A stretch of 64,000 nt of DNA from contig NZ_JAJSOO010000001.1 of NCBI RefSeq assembly GCF_029428875.1, forward strand, positions 2,728,001 to 2,792,000. The letters are read 5' to 3'. How positions within the stretch are numbered: the stretch's first letter is position 1; each line of letters begins with the position of its first letter. Below, one piece after another: positions 46,558-54,969 of this stretch. This stretch comes from Streptomyces sp. JH34. GTDB taxonomy: Bacteria; Actinomycetota; Actinomycetes; Streptomycetales; Streptomycetaceae. The notes beneath the pieces are model-generated. The model saw only the letters and a list, made by a program, of their open reading frames with translations. It was not told the DNA's origin and did not search any database. The translations under genes were made by a program, and so were the position numbers.

Positions 46558-46676
46558 CGTCCTCCCGGACGCCCGCGGGAGCCGCCTCCCGCCCCGGGCC
46601 CCGGGGTGTCCGTGCCGCTCGTCACAGACCCTTCCCGGAAACGGGCGGAACCGATCCTGCCGGTCGTGGCGTCTTG

Positions 46677-47246
46677 GTGGACGTGCGTCACAGTTCGGAC
46701 GGCCCGGCCGTCATCCGCTTCCGCGCGGCGGGGGTATTCCTCCTCCTCGCACATCTTCTGTTCGTCAGCTGGCTGACGCTGCGCCCGCTGGACGTGCCCT
46801 GGATGACGGCCGCGAACCTCCAGCCGCTCGCCGGGATCAGGGCGGACCTGGCTCTCGGTCCTGCCGAGGCGGCACGGCGCATCGGTGAGGCCCTGCTGCT
46901 CCTGGCACCGCTGGGGGTACTGCTGCCGATGGCCGGCGGCAGACTACTGGTCTCCCCCTGGGCCTCGCTGGCCCGTACGGTCGCCGCCGGCGCGCTGATC
47001 TCGATGGCCATCGAGCTGGCGCAGACGGCGGTGCCGGGTCAGGTCGTGGACGTCGACTCGCTGCTGCTGAACACCGCCGGCGTGGCGGTGGCCCATCTGC
47101 TGGTCGTCCCGCTGTCGCGTTCCCGGCTGAGGCGGGGCAACCGGGCGGGGGCCGGGGACCTGTCCCGGATCGGGATCCGGTCGGTCCTGGCCGAGAGCCC
47201 TCAGGGGTCCACCCCGACGATTACCAGGGTCGGCATCGCCCCGTAG
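46677..47246 (+). CDS. VanZ-like membrane protein
   Basis: This protein of about 189 residues has four transmembrane helices. It carries the VanZ-like motif pattern LLLAPLGVLLP and SMAIELAQTAVPGQVVDVDSLLLNTAGVAVAHLL, in which Glu-Leu-Gln and Asp-Asn residues are family features. Some VanZ proteins give teicoplanin tolerance, but most are of unknown function. The start is uncertain: GTG 46677 is used, with GTG 46683 a close alternative, and no strong ribosome site is visible. Confidence 0.82.
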   Translation: MDVRHSSDGPAVIRFRAAGVFLLLAHLLFVSWLTLRPLDVPWMTAANLQPLAGIRADLALGPAEAARRIGEALLLLAPLGVLLPMAGGRLLVSPWASLARTVAAGALISMAIELAQTAVPGQVVDVDSLLLNTAGVAVAHLLVVPLSRSRLRRGNRAGAGDLSRIGIRSVLAESPQGSTPTITRVGIAP

Positions 47247-47336
47247 AGCGATGCTTTGCACCCCTTCGCGCGGCACTGTGGAGATACGGGAGCACGACGG
47301 AGCTGCTCCCCGGAACGGTTCGCGAAGGAGCTCACC

Positions 47337-47540
47337 ATGGCCGCACTTGCCCGCCCCCGTGACGGACGCATGCTCGGTGGAGTGTGCGCGGCGCTGGCAC
47401 GGCGCTTCGGCACCTCCGCAGGGACGATGCGTGTCATCTTCCTGGTGTCGTGTCTGCTTCCCGGCCCCCAGTTCGTGCTCTACCTGGCGCTGTGGCTACT
47501 GCTGCCGTCCGAGAAGACCACGGCCGCGACGGCCTGGTGA
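47337..47540 (+). CDS. PspC domain protein
   Basis: This 67-residue membrane protein is a bare PspC domain: LARPRDGRMLGGVCAALARRFGTSAGTMRVIFLV then LPGPQFVLYLALWLLLP. It has one to two transmembrane helices. Stand-alone PspC proteins are common in Streptomyces and are probably membrane-stress or signalling partners. AAGGAG precedes the ATG, and a strong terminator follows 20 bases after the stop. Confidence 0.9.
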   Translation: MAALARPRDGRMLGGVCAALARRFGTSAGTMRVIFLVSCLLPGPQFVLYLALWLLLPSEKTTAATAW

Positions 47541-47560
47541 CCGTCGGGACCACGGGGAAA

Positions 47561-47603
47561 GCATGTGGGGCGCGCACCCGGTCCGGGTGCGCGCCCCACA
47601 TGC
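47561..47603. terminator. Very strong bidirectional terminator
   Basis: Perfect 20-bp arms (GCATGTGGGGCGCGCACCCG and complement) are separated by only 3 bases. The hairpin lies between the pspC gene and a convergent secreted-protein gene. Confidence 0.9.
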
Positions 47604-47615
47604 GTGGTGCGGTGG

Positions 47616-47915
47616 TCAGCCGCCGATCGGCAGGACACCGCTCAGACCGCCGGCGGGCAGGCCGCCGAGCAGGTTCGTGCCGGGCGCCGAGAGGCCGCTG
47701 CCGCCGCGCTGCTGCTGCTGGTCGAGCAGGCCACCGGCCGCCTTCTGCACCGCGGGCAGCGCGTCGGTGACGGAGTCGAGCGCGACATTGGCGGGCAGGG
47801 CGCCGGCCAGGGAGTCGACGGGCACGGCTACGGCAGAGGCGCTGCCCGCGCCGGCGGCGGCGAAAGCGGCGCCGAGTGCTGCGACACCGAGGGTCCTGAC
47901 AGCAGACTGCTTCAT
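47616..47915 (-). CDS. Small secreted protein, function unknown
   Basis: The 99-residue precursor has a signal peptide (MKQSAVRTLGVAALGAAFAA, cleavage near GSASA). The mature part of about 70 residues is rich in A, L, G, P and Q, with LPANVALDSVTDALPAVQKAA, a QQQQ run and LLGGLPAGGLSGVLP. It has no cysteine or chaplin signature. The style resembles the other secreted protein at 41401-41826. ATG 47915 follows GGATGAATC-type weak spacing. Function is unknown. Confidence 0.7.
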   Translation of the reverse strand: MKQSAVRTLGVAALGAAFAAAGAGSASAVAVPVDSLAGALPANVALDSVTDALPAVQKAAGGLLDQQQQRGGSGLSAPGTNLLGGLPAGGLSGVLPIGG

Positions 47916-48049
47916 GTGAGATTCATCCTTGGGGAAGGGGATGTGAGCGGCTCTGCAACGTAGCCATCGGCGCATCCCTCCCGCAAACATGCCGGGACAC
48001 GGAAAACGGCAGGGACGAAGCGTTCCCGGCCGTTTCCCCTGTGAAGTCC

Positions 48050-49204
48050 TCAGCCCGCGAAGGAGGAGGATCCGCTGGTCACAGCGGTCTGCCGGAAGAG
48101 CCACTCTGATTTCAGCTCCGCATATCCGGGCTTCACGACGTCGTTGATCATCGCCAGACGTTCATCGAAAGGAATGAACGCTGATTTCATCGCATTGACT
48201 GTGAACCACTGCATGTCGTCGAGCGTGTATCCGAATGTCTCGGTCAGCCGCTCGAATTCCCCGCTCATGCTCGTCCCGCTCATCAGCCGGTTGTCCGTGT
48301 TGACGGTGGCGCGGAAATGCAGCTTCCGCAGCAGCCCGATGGGGTGCTCGGCGTACGAGGCCGCCGCACCGGTCTGGAGGTTGGAGGTCGGACAGAGCTC
48401 CAGCGGGATCCGCTTGTCACGCACGTACGAGGCGAGACGGCCCAGCGTCACGGTGCCGTCGTCGGCGATCTCGATGTCGTCGATGATGCGGACACCGTGG
48501 CCGAGCCGGTCGGCGCCGCACCACTGCAGGGCCTGCCAGATCGACGGCAGGCCGAAGGCCTCGCCCGCGTGGATGGTGAAGTGGTTGTTCTCGCGCTTGA
48601 GGTACTCGAAGGCGTCCAGATGCCGGGTGGGAGGGTATCCCGCCTCGGCGCCCGCGATGTCGAAGCCCACCACGCCCAGGTCGCGGTAGCGGTTGGCGAG
48701 TTCGGCGATCTCCAGCGCGCGGGCGGCGTGCCGCATGGCGGTGAGGAGGGCGCCGACGCGGATGCGGTGGCCGTTCGCGCGGGCACGGCGCTCGCCCTCG
48801 CGGAAACCCTCGTTGACCGCCTCGACCACCTCTTCGAGGGACAGGCCGGCGGTGAGGTGCTGCTCGGGTGCGTAGCGCACCTCCGCGTAGACGACGCCGT
48901 CCTCGGCGAGGTCCTCGGCGCACTCCGCCGCCACACGGAACAGCGCGTCCCGGGTCTGCATGACCGCGCAGGTGTGGGCGAACGTCTCCAGGTAGCGCTC
49001 CAGCGAGCCGGAGTCGGCCGCGTCGCGGAACCAGGCGCCGAGCTTGTCGGGCTCGGTCTCGGGCAAGGCGTCGTAGCGTTGCGCGAGTGCCAGTTCGACG
49101 ATCGTTCCGGGGCGCAGCCCGCCGTCGAGATGGTCGTGGAGCAGCACCTTGGGCGCGCGGCGGATCTGGTCGGGACCGGGGACATTCAGGGTCTGGCTCG
49201 TCAT
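48050..49204 (-). CDS. add: Adenosine deaminase
   Basis: The 384-residue metallohydrolase deaminates (deoxy)adenosine to (deoxy)inosine, feeding purine nucleoside phosphorylase. The zinc ligands in LLHDHLDGG (H23, H25), the [10 protein letters not shown] motif (catalytic Glu) and the terminal NTDNRLMS aspartate pair are present. It starts with an ATG apparently used without leader: TAGAGT lies six bases in front of it, preceded by the CTACGCGCGTAG palindrome. The gene is monocistronic. Confidence 0.94.
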   Translation of the reverse strand: MTSQTLNVPGPDQIRRAPKVLLHDHLDGGLRPGTIVELALAQRYDALPETEPDKLGAWFRDAADSGSLERYLETFAHTCAVMQTRDALFRVAAECAEDLAEDGVVYAEVRYAPEQHLTAGLSLEEVVEAVNEGFREGERRARANGHRIRVGALLTAMRHAARALEIAELANRYRDLGVVGFDIAGAEAGYPPTRHLDAFEYLKRENNHFTIHAGEAFGLPSIWQALQWCGADRLGHGVRIIDDIEIADDGTVTLGRLASYVRDKRIPLELCPTSNLQTGAAASYAEHPIGLLRKLHFRATVNTDNRLMSGTSMSGEFERLTETFGYTLDDMQWFTVNAMKSAFIPFDERLAMINDVVKPGYAELKSEWLFRQTAVTSGSSSFAG

Positions 49205-49220
49205 TCGGGCACTCTAGCGC

Positions 49221-49232
49221 CTACGCGCGTAG
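49221..49232. promoter_or_regulatory. Nucleoside-regulon palindrome, add site
   Basis: CTACGCGCGTAG, identical to the punA and deoC sites, lies 16 bases upstream of the add ATG. Four bases separate it from the -10-like TAGAGT, so binding would block the promoter. Flanking GCGC-type bases extend the symmetry. Confidence 0.78.
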
Positions 49233-49307
49233 AGCGCCGGGTGCCGATGCGTAACAGTGACCGCGAAGCCAGGTGGAATACACCTGCCCTTCTGACACTG
49301 TTCTGTC

Positions 49308-50066
49308 ATGGCACAGCGCGTACTTCCCCTGTCTGCCGCCAGGCTGGGACGGGCCGTCCTCACGGCCGGAGCAGCACCCGAGGTCAGCGGCGTGGTCCTG
49401 CTGCTCCCGGACGGCGAGACCGATTCCAGACGCCGCCCCTCCACACTCTCGTACGCGGCGCAGCTGCCGTTCGCCCGGTCCCTGGCACGCGCCGGGCAGG
49501 AGGACGGGCTCGCGGTGCACGTCGTGCGCTACCGCACCAGGGGCTGGAACGCCGACGCGGATCCGGCGGCCGACGCCCACTGGGCGGCCGACGAGGTCGT
49601 GCGGCGCTACGGGGACGTCCCGGTGTGCCTCGCCGGGCACGGCATGGGCGGCCGGGCGGCCCTGCGCGGTGCCGGGCACACCGCCGTCAACTCCGTACTG
49701 TCGATGGCTCCCTGGCTCCCGGACGGGACTGAGCCCGAGCCCGAACCCGTGAAGCATCTGGCCGGGCGGCAGGTACTGATCGTGCACGGCACGAACGACG
49801 CGCGGACGAATCCCGAGCTCTCCTACCGGCTGGCCGAGCGGGCCAAGAAGGCCAACCGGGACACCTGCCGCTTCGAGGTCCACTCGGACGGGCACGCGCT
49901 GCGCCAGCACCGGTCCGAGGTGGTGGCGCTGGCCGCGGACTTCGTACGGGGTTCGCTGTTCGCCCGGCCGTACTCCCGCCCGGTCGCCGACGCGTTCGCG
50001 GCACCGCCGCCGCTGGGGCTGCGGATGCCGCTCGCCGCGGGGTTCGGGCGGTCGCTGAGGCACTGA
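49308..50066 (+). CDS. Alpha/beta hydrolase-fold protein lacking the catalytic serine
   Basis: The 252-residue protein keeps the hydrolase fold: GVVLLLPDGE strand 3, VVRYRTRGWN, a nucleophile elbow that reads LAGHGMGG (G112 where Ser is expected), the acid loop VLIVHGTNDARTNPE and SDGHALRQ with the usual histidine. Acid and histidine remain, but the nucleophile is Gly, so ordinary esterase chemistry is unlikely. The codon GGC is unambiguous. It may be a binding or regulatory protein. Confidence 0.88.
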   Translation: MAQRVLPLSAARLGRAVLTAGAAPEVSGVVLLLPDGETDSRRRPSTLSYAAQLPFARSLARAGQEDGLAVHVVRYRTRGWNADADPAADAHWAADEVVRRYGDVPVCLAGHGMGGRAALRGAGHTAVNSVLSMAPWLPDGTEPEPEPVKHLAGRQVLIVHGTNDARTNPELSYRLAERAKKANRDTCRFEVHSDGHALRQHRSEVVALAADFVRGSLFARPYSRPVADAFAAPPPLGLRMPLAAGFGRSLRH

Positions 50067-50074
50067 GGCCCACC

Positions 50075-50092
50075 GATCCGGATCACCGGATC
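50075..50092. terminator. Small bidirectional hairpin between hydrolase and LysR gene
   Basis: GATCCGG-ATCA-CCGGATC is a perfect stem of 7 bp with a 4-base loop, in the 24-bp gap and overlapping the LysR stop codon. Confidence 0.6.
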
Positions 50093-51044
50093 AGTCGGGC
50101 AGCAGACTGCCCCGGCGCGACAGCAGGAAGCGTTTGAAGGCTGCCACCGGCGGGGTGTCGGGGTGGCCGTCGAGCCAGGCGACCCCGATCTCGCGGGCCG
50201 CGCGCGGCGCGGTCACCGTCAGCTCGACCACGCCCGGCCGGGCGACGGCGGGCGGTGGCAGCAACGCCACCCCGAGCCCGGCCGCGACCAGGCCGCGCAG
50301 CGTCTCCGCCTCCTCCCCCTCGAACGCGATCCGGGGGGTGAAACCGGCCTCGGCGCACAGGTCGTCGGTGATCCGGCGCAGCCCGTAACCCGGTTCGAGG
50401 GTGACGAACGTTTCGTCGGCGGCCTCGGCGAGACGGATGCGTCGACGGCCCGCCAGCCGGTGGTCGTCAGGGACGACCAGGCGCAGCCGCTGCTCGTCCA
50501 GGCGCATGGCGACGAGGTCCGGGGCGTCGGGGACGGGCGAGGTGAGGCAGAGGTCGAGGCCGCCCGCCCGCAGGCGGTCGATCATGGCCTCACCGTAGTT
50601 CTGGACGAGCTGGAAGCGGACCTTGGGGTGGTCGGCACGGAAGGCACGGATCAGGGCGGGCACGGTCTCGGATCCCATGGTGTGCAGGAAGCCGAAGGCG
50701 ACCTTGCCCGCCGTGGGGTCGGCGTCGGCGCGTACCGAGTCCGCCGCCTTCTCCACCTCCGCCAGGGCGCGTTCGGCCGAACCGAGGAAGGTGCGGCCGG
50801 CGGGGGTGAGCGAGACGGTGCGCCCGCGGCGGGCGAACAGGGCGACCCCCAGGTCCTGTTCGAGTCTCACCATGGCGCGCGACAGCGTCGACTGCGGGAC
50901 TCCGAGCTCGTGGGCGGCGCGGGTGACGTGCTCGTGGCGGGCCACCGCCTCGAAGTAAGCGAGACGTGGCGCGAGCACGGCCCGGATGTCTTCTTCGTAA
51001 CCGCTCGGTGACAGCCGTGGCTGTGAGCTGTGCTGATGCGCCAT
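50091..51044 (-). CDS. LysR family transcriptional regulator
   Basis: The 317-residue protein has an N-terminal winged helix-turn-helix (about 25-85: LAYFEAVARHEHVTRAAHEL then VPQSTLSRAMVRLEQDLG) and a C-terminal effector domain resembling the CynR/GltC group. It is divergent from an MFS transporter gene across a 62-bp region that contains a perfect 27-bp inverted repeat, so it probably controls the transporter and itself. Confidence 0.9.
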   Translation of the reverse strand: MAHQHSSQPRLSPSGYEEDIRAVLAPRLAYFEAVARHEHVTRAAHELGVPQSTLSRAMVRLEQDLGVALFARRGRTVSLTPAGRTFLGSAERALAEVEKAADSVRADADPTAGKVAFGFLHTMGSETVPALIRAFRADHPKVRFQLVQNYGEAMIDRLRAGGLDLCLTSPVPDAPDLVAMRLDEQRLRLVVPDDHRLAGRRRIRLAEAADETFVTLEPGYGLRRITDDLCAEAGFTPRIAFEGEEAETLRGLVAAGLGVALLPPPAVARPGVVELTVTAPRAAREIGVAWLDGHPDTPPVAAFKRFLLSRRGSLLPD

Positions 51045-51059
51045 GGGAACGATTATGAC

Positions 51060-51086
51060 GGTTTCATGCATTGGACGCATGAAACC
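51060..51086. promoter_or_regulatory. LysR-type operator between lysR and MFS genes
   Basis: GGTTTCATGC, seven bases, GCATGAAACC is a perfect inverted repeat. It holds T-N11-A-like symmetry typical of LysR regulators. It sits 15 bases from the LysR start and 20 bases from the MFS start. Confidence 0.75.
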
Positions 51087-51106
51087 GCGCGGTCTACGTT
51101 CGCCGT

Positions 51107-52414
51107 ATGCCTCCTGCCAGTACCGGGGCGTCCACCGTCATGCTGGACGCCGCCGTTTCGCCGTCTCCCGCCGCCACCTCCCCCACCGTCCCGGACCGCC
51201 TCACGCCCGGCGGCCCCGGCTACCGCCGGATGAGCTTCGCGCTCTTCGCGGCGGGGATCGCGACCTTCGCCCTCCTGTACTCCACCCAGGCCCTGCTGCC
51301 CGCCGTGTCCGCGTCCTTCGGCGCGACGGCCGGCCAGGCGAGCTGGACGGTCTCGGCGGCGACCGGCGCGCTGGCCCTCTGCGTCCTGCCGCTGAGCGCC
51401 CTCTCCGAGCGCTTCGGGCGACGCCAGATGATGACGGCCTCCCTGGCGGTCGCCGTGGTGATCGGGCTGCTCGTCCCCTTCGCCCCGTCGATCGGATGGC
51501 TGATCGCGCTGCGCGCGGTCCAGGGTGCGGCACTGGCCGGTCTGCCCGCCTCCGCGATGGCCTACCTGGCCGAGGAGGTCCGGCCCAAGGCGCTGGTCGC
51601 CGCGATCGGACTCTTCGTGGCGGGCAACAGCATCGGCGGCATGAGCGGTCGCATCCTCGCCGGGTGGGTCGCCCAGCTGTGGGGATGGCGGGTGGCGCTC
51701 GGCGCGATCGGGCTGCTCGCCGTGGCCTGCGCGGTGGTCTTCCACCTCATGATCCCCAAGGCCAGGCACTTCAGCCCCTCCTCGCTCAACCCGAAGGCAC
51801 TGGCGAAGACCGTCACCGGTCACCTGTCCGACCCTCTGCTGCGCCGGCTGTACGCCATCGGCGCCCTGTTCATGACCGTGTTCGGCGCGGTGTACACCGT
51901 GATCGGCTACCGGCTCGTCGACGAACCCTTCGGCCTCCCGCAGGGCATCGTCGGCTCGATCTTCCTGGTCTACCTCGTCGGCACGGTCTCCTCCGCCGCC
52001 GCGGGCCGGCTGGTCGCCCGGCTGGGCCGCCGGGGCGCGCTCTACCTCGCGGTCTCCACGACGGCGGCGGGCCTGCTGCTCTCCCTGGCCGACCAGCTGG
52101 CCGCGATCCTGGCGGGCCTCGTCCTCATCACGGCGGGCTTCTTCGCCGGGCACGCGGTCGCCTCGTCCTCGGTGAGCCGCACGGCGACGTCCGGGCGCGC
52201 GCAGGCGTCGGCGCTGTACCAGTCCGCGTACTACCTGGGCTCCAGCGCGGGCGGCACGCTCGGTGCCGTCGCCTTCCACGCCGGCGGCTGGGCCGGCACG
52301 GTCGCCCTGGGCGTGATCGCGGTCCTCGGCGTCCTGTCGATCACCCTGTTCGGCAGCAGGGCGGCCCGGACGGAGCGGCTCCGCGCCGCGTCCCCCGCAC
52401 CGGTGCACAACTGA
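51107..52414 (+). CDS. MFS transporter
   Basis: The 435-residue protein has 12 predicted transmembrane helices, with the loop 2-3 motif ALSERFGRRQMM and a second half with RLVARLGRRGALYL. The pattern is that of AraJ/YnfM-type efflux proteins of the major facilitator superfamily. The substrate is unknown. It is divergent from LysR and probably induced through it. Confidence 0.9.
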   Translation: MPPASTGASTVMLDAAVSPSPAATSPTVPDRLTPGGPGYRRMSFALFAAGIATFALLYSTQALLPAVSASFGATAGQASWTVSAATGALALCVLPLSALSERFGRRQMMTASLAVAVVIGLLVPFAPSIGWLIALRAVQGAALAGLPASAMAYLAEEVRPKALVAAIGLFVAGNSIGGMSGRILAGWVAQLWGWRVALGAIGLLAVACAVVFHLMIPKARHFSPSSLNPKALAKTVTGHLSDPLLRRLYAIGALFMTVFGAVYTVIGYRLVDEPFGLPQGIVGSIFLVYLVGTVSSAAAGRLVARLGRRGALYLAVSTTAAGLLLSLADQLAAILAGLVLITAGFFAGHAVASSSVSRTATSGRAQASALYQSAYYLGSSAGGTLGAVAFHAGGWAGTVALGVIAVLGVLSITLFGSRAARTERLRAASPAPVHN

Positions 52415-52502
52415 GACCTTCCCGGCACAACCGCGGCTCCCCGACGCGCGTCCAACAAGCGGAGACCAACCGCTGGGCGAACGCGAAGGGGAGCAGGCGT
52501 AC

Positions 52503-53219
52503 ATGAGAATCATGGGGAACATATCCGGCGTACGGGTACGGCGCGGTGCCGTTCTGTCCGTCGCCGGCCTGGTGGCCGCACCGGCCCTGGTCCTGGGCAC
52601 CGGGACGGCCGCCCAGGCGGCGTCCTGCACGGCCGCGAAGGGGCCGTACCAGAAGCAGGTGGAGAAGTGGCTCAAGCGGACGGCCGACGGTAGGCAGTCG
52701 GCGGCCGACTGCAAGGCGATCCGCTCGTTCCAGGTGGCGAAGGGCATCACCCCGGCCGCCGGGTACGCGGGGCCGGTCACCTGGCGCACGATGAAGACCA
52801 TCACCGCCCAGAAGGCCGCGGGCAAGAACCCCAACGCCGCGAAGAAGTGCCCCACGAACAAGGGGCGCATCGCCTGCGTGGACCTGACCAGGCAGCTGAG
52901 CTGGATCCAGGACGGGTCCAAGCTGAAGTTCGGCCCGGTGCCGGTGCGCACGGGCCGCAACGGCGACGAGACGCGGACCGGCGCCAGGAAGATCTACTGG
53001 CGCAACATCAACCACTGGTCGACGCTCTACGACGTCAGCATGCCGTACGCCCAGTTCTTCGACGGCGGGCAGGCGTTCCACTCGGTCACCAAGTCCATGT
53101 ACAACAACCCGGGATCGGCGGGCTGCGTCAACATGCGCCCGGGGGACGCGAAGGCGTACTGGAACCTGCTGAAGAACGGCGACGACGTCCACGTCTACGG
53201 GCGCAAGCCCGGCACCTGA
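52503..53219 (+). CDS. L,D-transpeptidase family protein with peptidoglycan-binding domain
   Basis: The 238-residue precursor has a signal peptide (cleavage near AQAASC), a small peptidoglycan-binding domain (YQKQVEKWLKRTADGRQSAADCKAIRSFQ, 48-76) and a YkuD domain. The active motif is FHSVTK...NNPGSAGCVNMR, with SAGCVNM where SHGCVNM is typical; the catalytic Cys is kept and the His is replaced by Ala. It should crosslink or modify peptidoglycan outside the cell. ATG 52503 is used, with ATG 52512 also possible. Confidence 0.87.
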   Translation: MRIMGNISGVRVRRGAVLSVAGLVAAPALVLGTGTAAQAASCTAAKGPYQKQVEKWLKRTADGRQSAADCKAIRSFQVAKGITPAAGYAGPVTWRTMKTITAQKAAGKNPNAAKKCPTNKGRIACVDLTRQLSWIQDGSKLKFGPVPVRTGRNGDETRTGARKIYWRNINHWSTLYDVSMPYAQFFDGGQAFHSVTKSMYNNPGSAGCVNMRPGDAKAYWNLLKNGDDVHVYGRKPGT

Positions 53220-53314
53220 GCCGCGGTTTCCCGCTTCCCGCCCCGTTGTCGGTGCCCTGCGGTAGCTTCCACAGTGCTGAGTGAGCGGTGTCACAGCACA
53301 ACAAGGGTGGAGCG

Positions 53315-54304
53315 ATGAGTGATCTGACAGCGACGACGGACGTCGACAGCCGTCTCGAAGGACACCGGGTCGAGCTGACCGGCTACTGCTACCGGATGCT
53401 CGGCTCGGCCTTCGAGGCGGAGGACGCGGTCCAGGACACGCTGGTCCGCGCCTGGCGCAACTTCGACAAGTTCGAGGGCCGTTCCTCCCTGCGCTCCTGG
53501 CTGTACCGCATCGCGACGAACGTCTGCCTGGACATGCTGAACGCCGGCAACAAGCGGGCCCGGCCGGTGGATCTGACCGGCCCGACACCGCTGGCCCAGG
53601 CCGCGCTGAACCCTCTCCCGGAGAACACCTGGCTGGAGCCGATGCCGGACGGCCGCATCCTGCCCTCGGTGGCCGACCCGGCGGAGGCGGCCGTGGCCCG
53701 CGAGTCGGTGCGCCTCGCGTTCGTCGCCGCCCTCCAGCACCTGCCGCCCAAGCAGCGGGCGGTGCTGATCCTGCGCGAGGTCCTGGCGTGGAAGGCGAGC
53801 GAGGTCGCCGAGCTGCTCGACACCTCGGTCGCCTCGGTCAACAGCGCGCTCCAGCGCGCCCGGGCGACACTGTCGGACACGGAGGGCACGGCTCCCGACA
53901 CCTCGAACCCGCTGGACGACGAGCAGCGCAAGCTGCTGGACCGCTATGTGGCGGCGTTCGAGGGGTACGACATGGCGGCGCTGACGGCGCTGCTCCGCGA
54001 GGACGCCGTGATGACCATGCCGCCGTTCGACCTCTGGCTCCAGGGGCCCGACGACATCACCGGCTTCATGCTCAGCATCGGCGCGAGCTGCGCGGGTTCC
54101 CGGCTGGTGGCCACGGAGGCCAACGGGACCCCGGCCTTCGCGCACTACAAGCCGAATCCGGACGGGCCGGGCTTCGTGCCGTGGGCGGTGCAGGTCATCG
54201 ACATCTCGGACGGCGCCATCACCGGGATGCACTGCTTCCTGGACACCCCACGCTGGTTCCCGCTGTTCGGGCTGCCGGACCACCTGGAGGCCGACACCGC
54301 GTGA
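53315..54304 (+). CDS. ECF sigma factor with C-terminal SnoaL-like domain
   Basis: The 329-residue protein has sigma region 2 (LTGYCYRMLGSAFEAEDAVQ then SLRSWLYRIATNVCLDML), region 4 (LPPKQRAVLILREVLAWKASEVAELLDTSVASVNSALQRARATL) and a C-terminal SnoaL-like fold (about 205-325: LLDRYVAAFEGYDMAALTALLREDAVM). The layout fits the SigG/ECF41-like group, in which the C-terminal domain controls activity in place of an anti-sigma factor. The start ATG 53315 has GGTGGAG. It overlaps a small gene by 4 bases. Confidence 0.9.
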   Translation: MSDLTATTDVDSRLEGHRVELTGYCYRMLGSAFEAEDAVQDTLVRAWRNFDKFEGRSSLRSWLYRIATNVCLDMLNAGNKRARPVDLTGPTPLAQAALNPLPENTWLEPMPDGRILPSVADPAEAAVARESVRLAFVAALQHLPPKQRAVLILREVLAWKASEVAELLDTSVASVNSALQRARATLSDTEGTAPDTSNPLDDEQRKLLDRYVAAFEGYDMAALTALLREDAVMTMPPFDLWLQGPDDITGFMLSIGASCAGSRLVATEANGTPAFAHYKPNPDGPGFVPWAVQVIDISDGAITGMHCFLDTPRWFPLFGLPDHLEADTA

Positions 54305-54600
54305 GTGTGAGACGTCCTGTGGTGGTCGGCTGGGCCCTTCTCGTGGCGGGCAGCTGGGCCGCCACACTGTGGCTGGGCGAGCCGGTCGCCACGGCGGGGC
54401 CGGGCCCCGCCCCGGCAGCCCGGGTTTCGGATGACGACAATCCTGAGCCCGGGCCGCAGCCGGAGGGCTCGTGCCCGACGCCGGAGGCGACGGCATCGCG
54501 TCCGGCGAACACCGATCCGTCGCTGCTCGCGAAGGTGCCGGGTGAGTACAGGGACGGGTACGCGACGCACGTCGACTGTTACTACGCCGTGGTCCGCTGA
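54301..54600 (+). CDS. Small exported or membrane-anchored protein downstream of the ECF sigma gene
   Basis: The 99-residue protein begins with a positive/hydrophobic N-terminus (VSVRRPVVVGWALLVAGSWAATLWLG) that could be a signal anchor, and continues as a Pro/Glu/Ala-rich tail with two cysteines (GSCPTP, VDCYY). It overlaps the sigma gene by GTGA and is translationally coupled. Function is unknown. By position it might tune the sigma factor, which is speculative. Confidence 0.7.
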   Translation: MSVRRPVVVGWALLVAGSWAATLWLGEPVATAGPGPAPAARVSDDDNPEPGPQPEGSCPTPEATASRPANTDPSLLAKVPGEYRDGYATHVDCYYAVVR

Positions 54601-54607
54601 CCGCCCG

Positions 54608-54949
54608 TCACTCCTGGGCCGACACGTTGCCCACCACGTCCGTCAGGCCCACGAGGTCGAGCAGTGCCGTGAGTTCGGCGGGGGCGTGGCGCAGGCGCAG
54701 TCGGACGCCCCCGGCTCTGCGCGCGACGAGCCCCAGCCGGGCTATCGCCTCGACCAGGACGAGATCGGAGTGCGTCACCCCGCCCACGTCGCAGTCGATC
54801 GCCGCGAGGCCGGGGGCGCCGGCCAGCAGCGCCTCGAGCTCGGCGCAGAGGCCCGGCACCTCGGCGCGGGTGACCCGGCCGGTGACGACGAGGGCGTTCG
54901 GAGTGATGGCGTCCACACCAGGGAGACCGGTGAGAGGCCCGGAACTCAT
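54608..54949 (-). CDS. STAS domain protein (anti-sigma factor antagonist-like)
   Basis: The 113-residue protein is a single STAS domain: VVTGRVTRAEVPGLCAELEALLAG then AIDCDVGGVTHSDLVLVEAIARLGLVARRAGGVRLRLRHAP. The phospho-acceptor-type serine sits in VTHSD (near residue 59). The domain is divergent from typical RsbV proteins. It could antagonise an anti-sigma factor. No kinase partner is nearby; it is convergent with the ECF unit. Confidence 0.8.
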   Translation of the reverse strand: MSSGPLTGLPGVDAITPNALVVTGRVTRAEVPGLCAELEALLAGAPGLAAIDCDVGGVTHSDLVLVEAIARLGLVARRAGGVRLRLRHAPAELTALLDLVGLTDVVGNVSAQE

Positions 54950-54969
54950 CGGCCGGACGGGCGCGTCTC

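Noticed and set aside
45852..46676. N-terminal extension of the VanZ frame overlapping the lipoprotein gene
   Set aside because: The VanZ homology begins only after about 46677, and the upstream part is a shadow of the afsQ operon lipoprotein.
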